A program made the position numbers and the translations under genes. DNA of 64,000 nucleotides from Candidatus Binatia bacterium. Its GTDB lineage: Bacteria > Desulfobacterota > Binatia > Bin18. Positions 43,532 through 53,073 of the stretch are shown here, piece by piece. The first letter of the stretch is position 1, and the number at the start of each line of letters is the position of its first letter. The stretch covers positions 62,001 to 126,000 of the forward strand of contig JAJEFA010000002.1 in assembly GCA_022820725.1 (NCBI GenBank), written 5' to 3'. The notes beneath the pieces were generated by a model, which had not been told where the DNA came from, made no database searches, and saw nothing but the letters and a program-made list of their open reading frames with translations.

Positions 43532-44335
43532 ATGGATTGGAATGCCCTGATAGCGGCGACGCTCACCATCTATAGACGTGCGGCAAAAGAGACGGTCGAG
43601 AAATTCGGAAGAGGCTGGTGGGTTGCCCTCCTGCCACTGGTGTACACGCCGCTCATCATTCTTGCGGCAACCTTTTTTGGGCGGATGGGCTTTGTCGGGG
43701 GGCTATTGGTTGGGCTGGTCATGGTCCTCTGTACCAGTTCGTACTTGTACTTTATTGACGGCATTGTGCACGGCCAACGCGTCCAGCCACAAGAATTACT
43801 CGATAGTTGGCGGCCTCACTTTGGCTCGGTTATCAGCATTCTCTTCTTCCTGATGTTGATCCGCCTGCTGTTCTCAATGCTGCCCGGCGGAACTGGCTCT
43901 CAGTCCCTGTATGTGCTCGTCCACCTCATTCTCCCCATCCTGCTCAGCCCGGTCACGGAGGTCATCTACCAAGGCCGGACTGACGGCTGGGCCATGATCC
44001 AGGAGAGCTTTGAGTTTCTGCGTGAAAGCGGTGTGGAGTGGTTTGTGCCCTTGGTTGGGCTGGTTGTGATTGTGTCGATTCTCGGAGGTTTCCCGCCCAT
44101 TGCCCTGGCCTCGTCGCTCTTCTTTCCGCTCGATATTCTGGCCATGCCCATGCAGCTTGGTCGATCAATGTTCCTACCCTTTGGCATCGGGTTTTGGAAT
44201 TCATCGGCAGAGATTATCTGGGCCGCAGGCTGTTCTTTTTTCCTCTACGTGGTCATGGTTTTCCGTGGCCTGTTGTTTCGGGCGCTCGCCGGTGGAACCC
44301 GCCGGCAGCGTATCTTCCGCGCCCGCCTGGACTAG
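43532..44335 (+). CDS. Polytopic membrane protein, unknown
   Basis: 267 residues with about six predicted membrane segments (roughly 30-50, 53-78, 98-116, 124-145, 167-205 and 222-245) and a basic C terminus GGTRRQRIF. The pattern of two short loops and Pro in helices resembles DUF-type integral membrane proteins (glycerophosphoryl-like or YIP1-like), but I do not recognise the family. A strong GAGGAGGAG precedes the ATG. Convergent with the acidic lipoprotein gene (9 bp between ends). Confidence 0.75.
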   Translation: MDWNALIAATLTIYRRAAKETVEKFGRGWWVALLPLVYTPLIILAATFFGRMGFVGGLLVGLVMVLCTSSYLYFIDGIVHGQRVQPQELLDSWRPHFGSVISILFFLMLIRLLFSMLPGGTGSQSLYVLVHLILPILLSPVTEVIYQGRTDGWAMIQESFEFLRESGVEWFVPLVGLVVIVSILGGFPPIALASSLFFPLDILAMPMQLGRSMFLPFGIGFWNSSAEIIWAAGCSFFLYVVMVFRGLLFRALAGGTRRQRIFRARLD

Positions 44336-44344
44336 AAACAAGTC

Positions 44345-45061
44345 TTACTCAATGGGGCCGAGTTCTATCTCTTCTAATATCTCCTCTTCTTCAGGGCTGA
44401 GTTCGACATCTTCTAGTGCATAGTCTTCCGCAGGGTCGGAGTCCAGGTCCTCCTCTAAGGCACTGAATTCCGTTTCCTCAAACTCGTCCTGCTCTTCCAA
44501 CTTGGCTTCGTCTCTTTCTTCAAAGTCTTCGCCTAAGGCCTCTTCCAAAGGGCTCCATTCCGTTTCGTCTTCTACGGTCTCAAAGGTCTCGTCCGTCTCT
44601 CCCGTCCATTCGGCAATAGATGCCAGCAGTGGCCTGGCCAGGGCGGTCGGAATGCCATAGGCGGCTTCGGGTCCGGGCTTGCCCATGGTCACATAGGACG
44701 CCTCGTCATCGTCTTTGTCTTTGAAGAACACCCCGGACATGATCCTGCGCCCGCCGACAAACTGAACCGTCTCAACGCGGAAAAACTTCCCGGTCACCTC
44801 ACCATTGATATTTCTTTGGTCCCCCAGGGCGCTGACCTCCCAGCCGTTTTCCTCCGCCACGTCCCGAAACAGCATGAGCGCCATTTGTGGCGAGACGTTC
44901 AGATTCAGCTTCTCACCCGCCTTGATCCGCTCTTCTTTTTTCGGCTCTACACCCGGAATGATGGTTGACACGGATGACACTGTTGACTTCACAGAGCCAC
45001 AGCTTACGAGACCAAGGAAGCTCAGGCTCACCGTCCAGACGACATTGCGTGCTATTTTCAT
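44345..45061 (-). CDS. Lipoprotein with a long acidic C-terminal tail
   Basis: 238 residues. Signal with lipobox GLVSC; Gly-Ser follow the Cys, consistent with outer-membrane sorting. Residues of about 50-150 form a folded domain (KAGEKLNLNVSPQMALMLFR, NINGEVTGKFFRVETVQFVGG) that I cannot place. From about 155 to the end more than a third of the residues are Glu or Asp, with almost no Lys or Arg. The ATG at 45061 is chosen because AGAGGA lies upstream, inside the alternative start. It is 32 bp downstream of the LLM gene. The tail could bind divalent cations or a basic partner; this is conjecture. Confidence 0.78.
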   Translation of the reverse strand: MKIARNVVWTVSLSFLGLVSCGSVKSTVSSVSTIIPGVEPKKEERIKAGEKLNLNVSPQMALMLFRDVAEENGWEVSALGDQRNINGEVTGKFFRVETVQFVGGRRIMSGVFFKDKDDDEASYVTMGKPGPEAAYGIPTALARPLLASIAEWTGETDETFETVEDETEWSPLEEALGEDFEERDEAKLEEQDEFEETEFSALEEDLDSDPAEDYALEDVELSPEEEEILEEIELGPIE

Positions 45062-45093
45062 GACCGCTTTTCCTCTCACATGAGGACTGATGC

Positions 45094-45969
45094 TTATACG
45101 TGTTGAGCCCGCTCAACAATAGGCGCGAGTTGCTGAACGGCTTCAACACCATTACCAGAAGCCGCTTGAGCCGCGGCCATTATCACCCGAGTGACGCCGG
45201 CTTCCTGGTAGCGTTTGAGCGTATCGCCATCCAGACCGCCCTCGGGCGAAGAGAGCAGGAGAACGGAGAATTCAAGCGCTTCAGGGTCACGACCGGCCTC
45301 CCTGGCCAGTTGTTTGATAACAGGAATGTCTTCCCTAGCCTGCTCTGGCGTGAGCCCTCCAGGGCACCAGCCGTCGGCATAACGCGCCACCCGCTTGAGA
45401 GCGTAGCGTCGATCATGCGCGCCGAGAAAGATCGGCGGGGTGGGCTTTTGGACCGGCTTGGGAAAGAGTTTGACCGATGGGAAGCGGACAAACTCGCCGT
45501 CATAGCTGGCCTCCTCTTTGGTCCACAGCTCTCGGAGGGCTTCTACCGATTCACGCAGATGCTGCCAGCGTTTAGGAAACTGCACGCCCATAATTTCGGC
45601 TTCCTCAGGAAGCCAACCGGCTCCAACCCCGAAGAGGAGTCGCCCGTTCGAGTACAGATCAATACTCGCCGCAGCCTTTGCCGTCGTGATGGTGTTCCGT
45701 TCCGGCAGGAGGCAAATACCTGTTCCCAGACGAATCGTTTTTGTGGCCTGCGCGGCCGCTGCCAAGGCCACAAACGGGTCAATCAGATGGGCATAGAATT
45801 CAGGGATTTTTCCATCCGGGGAGCGGGGATAATAGGTCGTGGAGTGCATCGGTATGACTAGATGCTCGGCAACCCAAAACGACTCAAATCCGAGACGTTC
45901 GGCCTCCAGGGCAATAGTCCCCGGCTCTCCGGACTGTTCGGTTAAAAAAGCGAGTACCCCGATCTGCAT
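45094..45969 (-). CDS. Luciferase-like (LLM) F420-type oxidoreductase
   Basis: 291 residues, the TIGR03619-like group of probable F420-dependent oxidoreductases. Markers: AERLGFESFWVAEHLVIP, QATKTIRLGTGICLLPERN, DLYSNGRLLFGVGAGWLPEE, PPIFLGAHDRRYALKRVARY. Paralogue of the protein at 17620-18492, sharing the whole layout. The product is cytoplasmic. Upstream of the acidic lipoprotein gene by 32 bp and divergent from slt. No F420-biosynthesis genes are in the window, so cofactor use is a family inference. Confidence 0.87.
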   Translation of the reverse strand: MQIGVLAFLTEQSGEPGTIALEAERLGFESFWVAEHLVIPMHSTTYYPRSPDGKIPEFYAHLIDPFVALAAAAQATKTIRLGTGICLLPERNTITTAKAAASIDLYSNGRLLFGVGAGWLPEEAEIMGVQFPKRWQHLRESVEALRELWTKEEASYDGEFVRFPSVKLFPKPVQKPTPPIFLGAHDRRYALKRVARYADGWCPGGLTPEQAREDIPVIKQLAREAGRDPEALEFSVLLLSSPEGGLDGDTLKRYQEAGVTRVIMAAAQAASGNGVEAVQQLAPIVERAQHV

Positions 45970-46090
45970 GGCTGACCTCCCTTACCTGGCAGCAGTTTTT
46001 CTGTAAGAATTTGACCTTAGTAGGAAATGGCCGGAGACTCAATTGCGGCATTCATCCCACTATCCAAAACGTAGTTTTTCTTTTCCCTGT

Positions 46091-48223
46091 ATGCAGCATC
46101 GTATTCGCTTTCTCTCTCTTTGTCTGTTGTGTTTCATCGGTAGTTCAGCCCTCGTCTGGTCCCAAGACAACGCTGACGAAACGCCGATTAGCCCCCCAAG
46201 CTTGCGTCAGCACCCTGATTCACCAGCCGCAGACGTTTCCCCCTCCGCGGACGTATCACCCTCCTCCGTCTTTCTGCGCGGCTACCACGCGTTTCAAAAC
46301 AAAGACTGGGAAGCTGCGCACACGGCCTTTGAACATGGGCAACAACACGAGCCCCTGCTGGCCGACTACAGCTTGTACTTCTTAGGGGAACTCCACCTCA
46401 AAGCTGGTCGCCCGGTGGAAGCGCGCGCTGCTCTTGAGCGGCTTTTAGGCGAGTATCCGACAACCGTCTGGCGGAGTAACGCAGCCCTGGCCTTAGCCCA
46501 GCTCACCTTTGCGGAAGAACAATGGGAGCCCACGCTGGCCTATGCCAAGCAGGCGCGACAAGCTCCGCTGGTGACCGATACAGTCCGGCATCAATGCACA
46601 CTCCTCATTGCCCAAACCTACGAACAACAGGGGAAGCGGGCTCTCGCCTATCAACGCTATCAAACCCTGCGGACAAGCACACCACGAACGGCAGTCGGGG
46701 AAACGGCTAAAGCCCGAGTCGCCGCGCTTCGAGAGCAGCACCCGGAAGATTTTCCACTCCAAACGGCACGGGCGCAGTACGACGAGGCCAAGTTGTTGGT
46801 GAAGGAGGGAGATGTTGAAACGGCACGGAACCTCGCCGAACAGTTTCAGAACCGTTTCTCCACCAGTAGCCTGAGACCGGCTGGCCTGCTCTTACTCGCA
46901 GGGCTCTATAAGAACCTGGGGCAACGAGAGGCAACTATCGCCCAGTGGCAGGAGGTTGTCGAGCGCTATCCAAACACTCCGTTTGCCCCCAAAGCCCTGT
47001 ACCGCTGGGCACGGTTTTTCTGGAATCAAGACGAGGATGACGCGGCCCTATTACTCTTCAAACGGCTGACCAAAGAGTATCCGCACCATGACTTGGCCGC
47101 AGAGGCGTGGAATGCCAAGGGACGCATCTTTCAATCCAGGCAAGACAACGCCAGCGCCGCTTCGGCCTATCAACATCTCAGGCAGCAATTCTCTCGCACA
47201 CCATTGGCCCTTGAAGCGCACTGGCGCCAGGGCTGGATGGCCTATAGCCAAGGGGAGTATCGAACCGCGCAGAAGATATTTCAAAAACTCGCGCGATCCG
47301 TGCCTGGGACCGTCGAAGGCATACGCGCTCTGTACTGGCAGGCGCGTGCAACCGGGCGCTTAGGTCAATCCGAGGAAGCGACCGCCGTGTATCGACAGCT
47401 CCTGCGTCGCTATCCACATGGCTATTATGCGCTGTGGGCGGAAAAGCGTCTGGGAACGACGCTATCGGCTCTCCCTCGTCAGACTCCGCCAACCTCCTCT
47501 ACCCCTCCCCTCTCTACGATCCAGGACGCACACTATCAGCGCTACACCACCCTCGTAGACCTTGGACTCTTGGATATGGCGCATCGTGAGCTCGACTTCG
47601 TCCGCCACCGCGCACCACGAGGAATATCTTGGACAAAATTCTTTATCTCCGCATATCGACGCGTCAACGACTATACCTCGGTGTTTCGGTTGCTATCGCG
47701 GCTGAACCTGCATAGCGCAGTCAGACAGACATATCTCTACCCACAAGCCTATTGGAACCTCGTTCTCACACACGCCGAAAAAAATGGCCTTGATCCCTAT
47801 CTCATTATTTCCCTCATTCGACAGGAAAGTCTGTTTGACGCCGCAGCAGTCTCACGAGCGAACGCTTATGGACTGATGCAACTCTTGCCTACTACCGCAG
47901 CTAGACTCACCGACCTGCCGCTGAACGGCGGGAGCGCTTTAACCGACCCGGCGTTCAATATTCACCTCGGGACAACCTATCTCCGTGGACTCTTGGATCG
48001 CTATCAGGGGAGCCTTATTTTAGCTTTAGGCGCCTACAATGCCGGCGAAAAGGCGGCGGACAAATGGCTCGCGCGGTTTGGAGAGCTGGAGCCGGACGAG
48101 TTTGTTGAGAATATTAGTTACGGCGAGACCCGCCGCTATGTGAAGCTGGTCCTGCGCAACTATCGAACGTACATACAGATGTATGGGAACGGAGCAACGG
48201 TCGCTGATATCCGCTTGCCTTAA
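46091..48223 (+). CDS. slt: Soluble lytic murein transglycosylase with TPR-like helical domain
   Basis: 710 residues. Signal peptide at the N terminus (FLSLCLLCFIGSSALVWSQ), then a long superhelix of tetratricopeptide-like repeats (about 60-480), then the catalytic SLT domain: DPYLIISLIRQESLFDAAAV with the catalytic Glu, NAYGLMQLLPTTA and LGAYNAGEKAADKW. It cleaves the MurNAc-GlcNAc bond giving anhydro-muropeptides. The ATG at 46091 gives a clean signal peptide but lacks a ribosome site; a TTG at 46043 with GGAG upstream is the alternative. Its last 4 bp overlap the end of the convergent mpl gene, and the murein-recycling genes follow on the opposite strand. Confidence 0.92.
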   Translation: MQHRIRFLSLCLLCFIGSSALVWSQDNADETPISPPSLRQHPDSPAADVSPSADVSPSSVFLRGYHAFQNKDWEAAHTAFEHGQQHEPLLADYSLYFLGELHLKAGRPVEARAALERLLGEYPTTVWRSNAALALAQLTFAEEQWEPTLAYAKQARQAPLVTDTVRHQCTLLIAQTYEQQGKRALAYQRYQTLRTSTPRTAVGETAKARVAALREQHPEDFPLQTARAQYDEAKLLVKEGDVETARNLAEQFQNRFSTSSLRPAGLLLLAGLYKNLGQREATIAQWQEVVERYPNTPFAPKALYRWARFFWNQDEDDAALLLFKRLTKEYPHHDLAAEAWNAKGRIFQSRQDNASAASAYQHLRQQFSRTPLALEAHWRQGWMAYSQGEYRTAQKIFQKLARSVPGTVEGIRALYWQARATGRLGQSEEATAVYRQLLRRYPHGYYALWAEKRLGTTLSALPRQTPPTSSTPPLSTIQDAHYQRYTTLVDLGLLDMAHRELDFVRHRAPRGISWTKFFISAYRRVNDYTSVFRLLSRLNLHSAVRQTYLYPQAYWNLVLTHAEKNGLDPYLIISLIRQESLFDAAAVSRANAYGLMQLLPTTAARLTDLPLNGGSALTDPAFNIHLGTTYLRGLLDRYQGSLILALGAYNAGEKAADKWLARFGELEPDEFVENISYGETRRYVKLVLRNYRTYIQMYGNGATVADIRLP

Positions 48224-49656
48224 CCATCTTGCAAAGCCGTGAGGAGCTTGCGTGGCAGCCCCCCAAATGCGCCATTCGACATCACCAGCACGACATCACC
48301 GGCCCGGCACTCCTCGGTAAGACAAGCGCAAAGGTCAGACACACTGCGGCCGGCATAGGCATGTTTGCCACGGGCTTGGAGGTCGGCGACGAGTTCCGCC
48401 GGGGCGAACAGGTCAGCGGCGACAAGCGGGTCTTGCGGCTTGGTGAATACCGGGCCGAGCAGGGTCCGGTCGGCGCGTCCAAGCGCTTCGGTCAGGGGTT
48501 TTTGAAAGATCTTTCTCCGACACGTGTTGGAACGCGGCTCGAAGACGGCCCAGACCCGACGCTCAGGATAGCGTAGTTGGACGGCTTCGATCGCTACAGT
48601 AACGGCAGTGGGATGATGTGCAAAGTCGTCAATAATCGTAATCCCCCGGGCTTCTCCGACCAGTTCCTGGCGACGCTCAACCCCGAGAAAGCTGGCCATA
48701 CCGGGCGCAACATCGTGGGCGGACAAGCCGACCATCGCCGCCAAGGCACTCACCCCCAAGGCATTCCGCACGTTCATACGTCCCATCAGCGGACAGGTGA
48801 AATGCCCCCAGGCGTGTTGGCCTCGCATAATCGTAAAAACCAGCTGGTGGCCATCGTCCCGGATGTCGTGCGCCTGCCAGTCCGCCTGTTCATTCAACCC
48901 AAACGTCACAAACGTTTTTCCGACCGACCGCGCAACGTTCAACACCTCTGGGAAATCATTACAGGCAACAATCGGAGCGCCTGACGGGAGGATTTCAAGC
49001 AGCCGTCGAAAGGCGGATTTAATCTGGTCGAGGTCCTGATAAATATCGGCATGGTCAAATTCAATGGCGTTCAGGAGAACCGCCTGCGGGCGATAGTGCA
49101 GGAATTTCGGGCCCTTGTCAAAAAAGGCCGAATCGTATTCGTCGCCCTCAATCACGAAATCTTGACCACTGCCCAGGCAATAGCCCTGGCCGAAATTCCG
49201 GCTGATTCCCCCAACCAGCAATCCCGGTGACCGGCCAGCCTGATCTAAGACCCAGGCCAGCAGCGCCGTTGAGGTGGTTTTGCCATGCGTTCCAGCGACA
49301 ACCAATGGGCGTTTATCCGCAAGAAAGAAGGCGCCGACCGCCTGCGGGAAAGAGATATAGGAAATGTTCGTGTCCAATAAGGCCACAACTTCGGGATTCG
49401 TGCGAGAGACCGCATTCCCCACAACGACGAGGTCTGGCGCGGAGCTCAGGTTTTCTCCTTGATAGCCCTGAATGACGGGGATGTCCGCATGAGCGAGAAA
49501 ATCGCTCATCGGGGGATAAATTTCCCGGTCCGAGCCGGTCACCCGATAGCCGCGCTCTTTCAGCATGGCAGCCAGCGTTGCCATGCCAACGCCGGCTATA
49601 GCAATACAGTGGATGTGACGGATTCCCCTCAGGTCCGGTTCAGTGACATGCGGCAT
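48220..49656 (-). CDS. mpl: UDP-MurNAc:L-Ala-gamma-D-Glu-meso-Dap ligase
   Basis: Recycles murein tripeptide by joining it to UDP-MurNAc. 478 residues with the Mur ligase order: an N-terminal nucleotide domain (HIHCIAIAGVGMATLAAMLKE), P-loop VVAGTHGKTTSTALL, EGDEYDSAFFDKGPKF and the C-terminal DDFAHHPTAV, and FEPRSNTCRR, typical of Mpl rather than MurC. No strong ribosome site; it starts 38 bp after the serine hydrolase gene and probably depends on the same transcript. The operon LdcA, serine hydrolase, Mpl describes a recycling route fed by the Slt encoded next door. Confidence 0.93.
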   Translation of the reverse strand: MPHVTEPDLRGIRHIHCIAIAGVGMATLAAMLKERGYRVTGSDREIYPPMSDFLAHADIPVIQGYQGENLSSAPDLVVVGNAVSRTNPEVVALLDTNISYISFPQAVGAFFLADKRPLVVAGTHGKTTSTALLAWVLDQAGRSPGLLVGGISRNFGQGYCLGSGQDFVIEGDEYDSAFFDKGPKFLHYRPQAVLLNAIEFDHADIYQDLDQIKSAFRRLLEILPSGAPIVACNDFPEVLNVARSVGKTFVTFGLNEQADWQAHDIRDDGHQLVFTIMRGQHAWGHFTCPLMGRMNVRNALGVSALAAMVGLSAHDVAPGMASFLGVERRQELVGEARGITIIDDFAHHPTAVTVAIEAVQLRYPERRVWAVFEPRSNTCRRKIFQKPLTEALGRADRTLLGPVFTKPQDPLVAADLFAPAELVADLQARGKHAYAGRSVSDLCACLTEECRAGDVVLVMSNGAFGGLPRKLLTALQDG

Positions 49657-49694
49657 ACAAGGCTCGGCTCACGCAGCCATGTTCAGCCTACGAT

Positions 49695-50930
49695 TCACGA
49701 AGCTAACGGGAGGGTGCCGGAGTCTCCTGGGACTGCTTCGTCTTGCGTACCCGGATGTCCTGTTGCCTCAGGCGTGGGTTCACTCGTCTCCTGTCTCCCC
49801 GCGTCAAGCACCGTTTTCATGACGGCATTATGCAGGATTGGCCGAAAGGCGGTGATCTTTTCGTTATCCCGGCGTGGATGGACTCGGTTGCTCAGCATAA
49901 TGATGTGGATGTTCCGCTCCAGATCAATCCACACCGAGGTTCCAGTAAAGCCTAAATGGCCAATGGAGCGGGACGAGAAAAATTCGCCAGCACTTGACCC
50001 CTGCGGTGAGGGTGTGTCCCATCCGCAGGCCCAAGGCGAATCCGGCACTGCAGTGTTCACGGTCCAAAAGTCGCGCACGACATCGGCTGGCAGAAAGGGA
50101 TGGATGCCAGCATGACATTCTACCAGGGTGCTGACCAATCGATCGACCTCATCAATCGGGGCAAAGAGACCGGCATGACCAGCGACTCCGCCCATGGCGT
50201 AGGCGTTGTCGTCGTGGACCTCACCGCACAGGATACGTTCGCGCCACGGACAGCGTTCGGTCGGAGCGATCATCTCGGTGGCCGTCTCATATTTTTTCTG
50301 GCGCAACGTCTCGACATTAACAAACCCAATAGCCTGCAGGCCGAGCGGACGATAAATTTTAGTCCAGCAGTATTGGTCAAGACTCGTGCCACTCATATCC
50401 TCAATCAATGCACCGAGCAGCATGAAGCCAAGGTCGCTGTACAAGGTACGCGTGCCTGGTTCATATTCAGCTTTTTCTCGCTGGATTTGGGCATAGATAA
50501 AATCCCGGGCGCTTTGTGAGCCCAGCGTCGCCAACCGGGAGACCTTCTGTTTCTGCGCTCTGAGCTCTTCGTAGTATGGCCGCCAGGCCGGCAGCCCGGA
50601 CGAATGAGAGAGGAGTTGCCGTATGGTCGTCGCCATTTTGCCACACGTCCCAAAGTTTGGGAAAAAGCGACTGATCCGGTCATCGAGCCGGATTTTCTTT
50701 TCCGCCACGAAGCGCATCAGGGCCACTGTGGTTGCCAGCGGCTTGGTGAGTGAAGCCAGATCAAAAACCGTGTCTTCGCTGAGCGGCGTGCGCTCAGGCT
50801 CCAGGCTCCGATATCCGTGCGCCTTGCGATAGACGACCTCTCCGTCTTGCCTGACTAGGACGACAGCTCCAGGAAACGTCCCATCTCGCACCGCCTCTTC
50901 TAACACCACATCCACCGCCGAGAAGTCCAT
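49695..50930 (-). CDS. Serine beta-lactamase-like / penicillin-binding-like hydrolase
   Basis: 411 residues of the beta-lactamase superfamily (class C/esterase type). S60-L-T-K63 is the SxxK motif, Y164-S-D the YxN-like motif, and GHLGFTGTSVWID holds the third His/Lys-Thr-Gly-like motif. There is no signal peptide, so it is predicted cytoplasmic, unlike true beta-lactamases. GGAGGGAGGG precedes the ATG. Located 15 bp after ldcA and 38 bp before mpl, so it most likely acts on recycled muropeptides or is an esterase recruited to that operon. The C-terminal about 30 residues look disordered. Confidence 0.87.
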   Translation of the reverse strand: MDFSAVDVVLEEAVRDGTFPGAVVLVRQDGEVVYRKAHGYRSLEPERTPLSEDTVFDLASLTKPLATTVALMRFVAEKKIRLDDRISRFFPNFGTCGKMATTIRQLLSHSSGLPAWRPYYEELRAQKQKVSRLATLGSQSARDFIYAQIQREKAEYEPGTRTLYSDLGFMLLGALIEDMSGTSLDQYCWTKIYRPLGLQAIGFVNVETLRQKKYETATEMIAPTERCPWRERILCGEVHDDNAYAMGGVAGHAGLFAPIDEVDRLVSTLVECHAGIHPFLPADVVRDFWTVNTAVPDSPWACGWDTPSPQGSSAGEFFSSRSIGHLGFTGTSVWIDLERNIHIIMLSNRVHPRRDNEKITAFRPILHNAVMKTVLDAGRQETSEPTPEATGHPGTQDEAVPGDSGTLPLAS

Positions 50931-50945
50931 CTTCCCTCCCTCCGC

Positions 50946-51863
50946 TTATGTTACTGCAGATTCAAGGAATACTAACTGCTGCTGCCCGACATCGAGGCGA
51001 ACACGGGTACCCAACGGTAGGGCGAAATTCTCTCCACCGTGCCCGGCCGGCAGACCAAACCCAACTGGATAGGAGTAATCTGCAAATGCGTCAGCAATAA
51101 CAGACAAGAGCAAGGCCGGATCATCTTCCATTCCCCAACACCCTTGCATATCCCCAAACACAACCCCCGCCAGATGTTCCAATGCACCACCCTGCTTGAG
51201 CTGGACTAACATCCTGTCAATACGATACGGCTTTTCGCCGATATCTTCAAGGAATAGAATAGCGCCTCGTGGATCAAAAGCAAAGGGTGTTCCCAATGTT
51301 GCGACAAGGACGGACAAACAGCCGCCCAATAACGGCCCCTCGGCAACGCCAGTTCGGAGGGTCGTCGAGAAGGGCAGAGATGCCTCGCCTGTACCGCGAG
51401 TCAGGAGGTTGAACAGATGCGTGCGGGAGCGTTCGGATAGGCCTTCGGCGAACTCACCAGCGACAAGAGGCCCATGAAAGCAGACTAAGCCGGCCCTTTG
51501 GACAAACGCATTCAGCAGCAGGGTGACATCGCTATAGCCGACAAAAATTTTCGGCTGCTGCGAGAAAATCGCAAAATCGAGCAAGGGCAAGAGCCGACCG
51601 GAGCCATAGCCTGCTCGGCTACAAAAGACCGCCTGAACACTCGGGTCCGTGAACATGGACGTCAACTCTTCAGCCCGAACTCGGTCCGTTCCCGCGAAGA
51701 ATCGGTCACGTTGGAGTGCTTGGGCTCCAACCTGGACCGAAAATCCGCACTGCTGAAGCGCGAGACAACCCTGCTGCAGCTTATCTTCTTGGACGGCAGC
51801 CGCAGGAGAGACAATGCCGATCCGATCGCCTGGATTGAGCCGGGGTGGCTTACGTATGGCCAT
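50946..51863 (-). CDS. ldcA: LD-carboxypeptidase (peptidase S66)
   Basis: Removes the terminal D-Ala from murein tetrapeptides in the cytoplasm, making the tripeptide used by Mpl. 305 residues. Catalytic residues: S111 in FVGYSDVT, E206 in LFLEDIGE, H275 in LPAGHGGEN. The N-terminal GDRIGIVSPA and CSRAGYGSGRLLP are typical. It begins 3 bp after the aroF stop, so it is co-translated with DAHP synthase, an unusual partner, and would share its attenuation control. Confidence 0.93.
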   Translation of the reverse strand: MAIRKPPRLNPGDRIGIVSPAAAVQEDKLQQGCLALQQCGFSVQVGAQALQRDRFFAGTDRVRAEELTSMFTDPSVQAVFCSRAGYGSGRLLPLLDFAIFSQQPKIFVGYSDVTLLLNAFVQRAGLVCFHGPLVAGEFAEGLSERSRTHLFNLLTRGTGEASLPFSTTLRTGVAEGPLLGGCLSVLVATLGTPFAFDPRGAILFLEDIGEKPYRIDRMLVQLKQGGALEHLAGVVFGDMQGCWGMEDDPALLLSVIADAFADYSYPVGFGLPAGHGGENFALPLGTRVRLDVGQQQLVFLESAVT

Positions 51864-51866
51864 CCG

Positions 51867-53003
51867 TTACCGTGCACCAAAGAAGCGCTGCTTGTCCTCG
51901 GTGACCCGCGTCTCGTACTCCCGTTCGAGTACGGCGCTGGGCACGTAGAGGGGTTCAAGGCGTTGGCGCGTCTCCCAGACTTGTTCGCAGGCGGTGACGA
52001 GATGCTTCAGTTGTTCGGGGAACAAACCTTGAAAGCCGTCCGATTTGGCAATGAGCGGATTGGGGTGGCATTCGACCAGGACAATTGAGGCACCGGCCAT
52101 AATACCGGCCAGGGTCATGGGATGCACCAAATCGCGCAAGCCGGTTCCGTGCGAGGCGTCTATGGCAATCGGCAGACAGGACAATTGATAGTGGAAGGCC
52201 GCCACCCCACCGAGGTCCAGGGTATTGCGCGTATATTTATTGGCGCTCAGGATTCCCCGCTCGCACAGGATGACATTTTCCTTGCCCAGGGCCATCACCC
52301 GCTCGACCCACAAGAGATAGGCTTCCATGTCCAGTGAGTTGCCGCGTTTATGGATGATGGGCAGCGGCGTATCACGCAAGCGGTTCAGCAATGCCTGATT
52401 TTTGGCATTGGGCTCCCCGATTTGGAAACAGTCCACTCCTAGATCTTCATAAAGAGGCACGTCGCCTGGGTCGAGAACTTCAACAACGGTCGGCAGCTCG
52501 AAGGCTCGTCCGGCTTTGACGATCAGATTGAGTCCGTTACGCAGGGCCTCGTCAGAGCTCGACCCGATCCCTTCCCAGCCGCTATACGGACTGGAACGGT
52601 ATTTGACCACCCCGCCACGCAGCACTTTCCCCCCGGCTTCTTTAACAATCCGGGCGGCTTCCATAATCTGGGCTTCACTCTCAACCGAACACGGACCGGC
52701 AATGACCGTCATTTCGTCGCCTCCAACCTCGACCTCACCGATCCGGACGCGGTGATGAATGAGGTTGCCGGGCGAGCCTTTTTGCGCCGCGCGTTTATAT
52801 GCTCGTGAGATGGGAATCAGAGTCTCTACGCCACCCATTTCCTGGACTTCGCCAGTCGGCAGGCGGGTAATGTCTCCATATACCCCGATCAGGGTAATCT
52901 CCTCGCCAATCATTTTGCCGGTTTTATAGCCCCAGCCATGCAGCTTTTTTTCAACAGCGGCAACTTCGTCTTGGGTTGCCCGCTTCGTCATTTTAATCAG
53001 CAT
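51867..53003 (-). CDS. aroF: 3-deoxy-7-phosphoheptulonate (DAHP) synthase
   Basis: First step of the shikimate pathway: phosphoenolpyruvate plus erythrose 4-phosphate to DAHP. 378 residues, the type with an N-terminal ferredoxin-like/ACT-related domain (about 1-75, containing GYKTGKMIGEEITLIGVYGD) and a TIM barrel: AGPCSVESEAQIMEAA, GGVVKYRSSPYSGWEGIG, NAKNQALLNRL, ILCERGI, DASHGTGLRDLVHPM and EVHPNP-like ECHPNPLIAKSDG. In this type the N-terminal domain mediates feedback by Phe or Tyr. GAGGTGTAACT precedes the ATG. Its leader carries a Phe-rich leader ORF and terminator, described separately. First gene of the unit aroF-ldcA-serine hydrolase-mpl. Confidence 0.94.
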   Translation of the reverse strand: MLIKMTKRATQDEVAAVEKKLHGWGYKTGKMIGEEITLIGVYGDITRLPTGEVQEMGGVETLIPISRAYKRAAQKGSPGNLIHHRVRIGEVEVGGDEMTVIAGPCSVESEAQIMEAARIVKEAGGKVLRGGVVKYRSSPYSGWEGIGSSSDEALRNGLNLIVKAGRAFELPTVVEVLDPGDVPLYEDLGVDCFQIGEPNAKNQALLNRLRDTPLPIIHKRGNSLDMEAYLLWVERVMALGKENVILCERGILSANKYTRNTLDLGGVAAFHYQLSCLPIAIDASHGTGLRDLVHPMTLAGIMAGASIVLVECHPNPLIAKSDGFQGLFPEQLKHLVTACEQVWETRQRLEPLYVPSAVLEREYETRVTEDKQRFFGAR

Positions 53004-53073
53004 AGTTACACCTCAACGTTTGCTTGCTCCAGCAAGAGAAGAGAAAAGACAAAAATAGACCTACGATAAGAAC

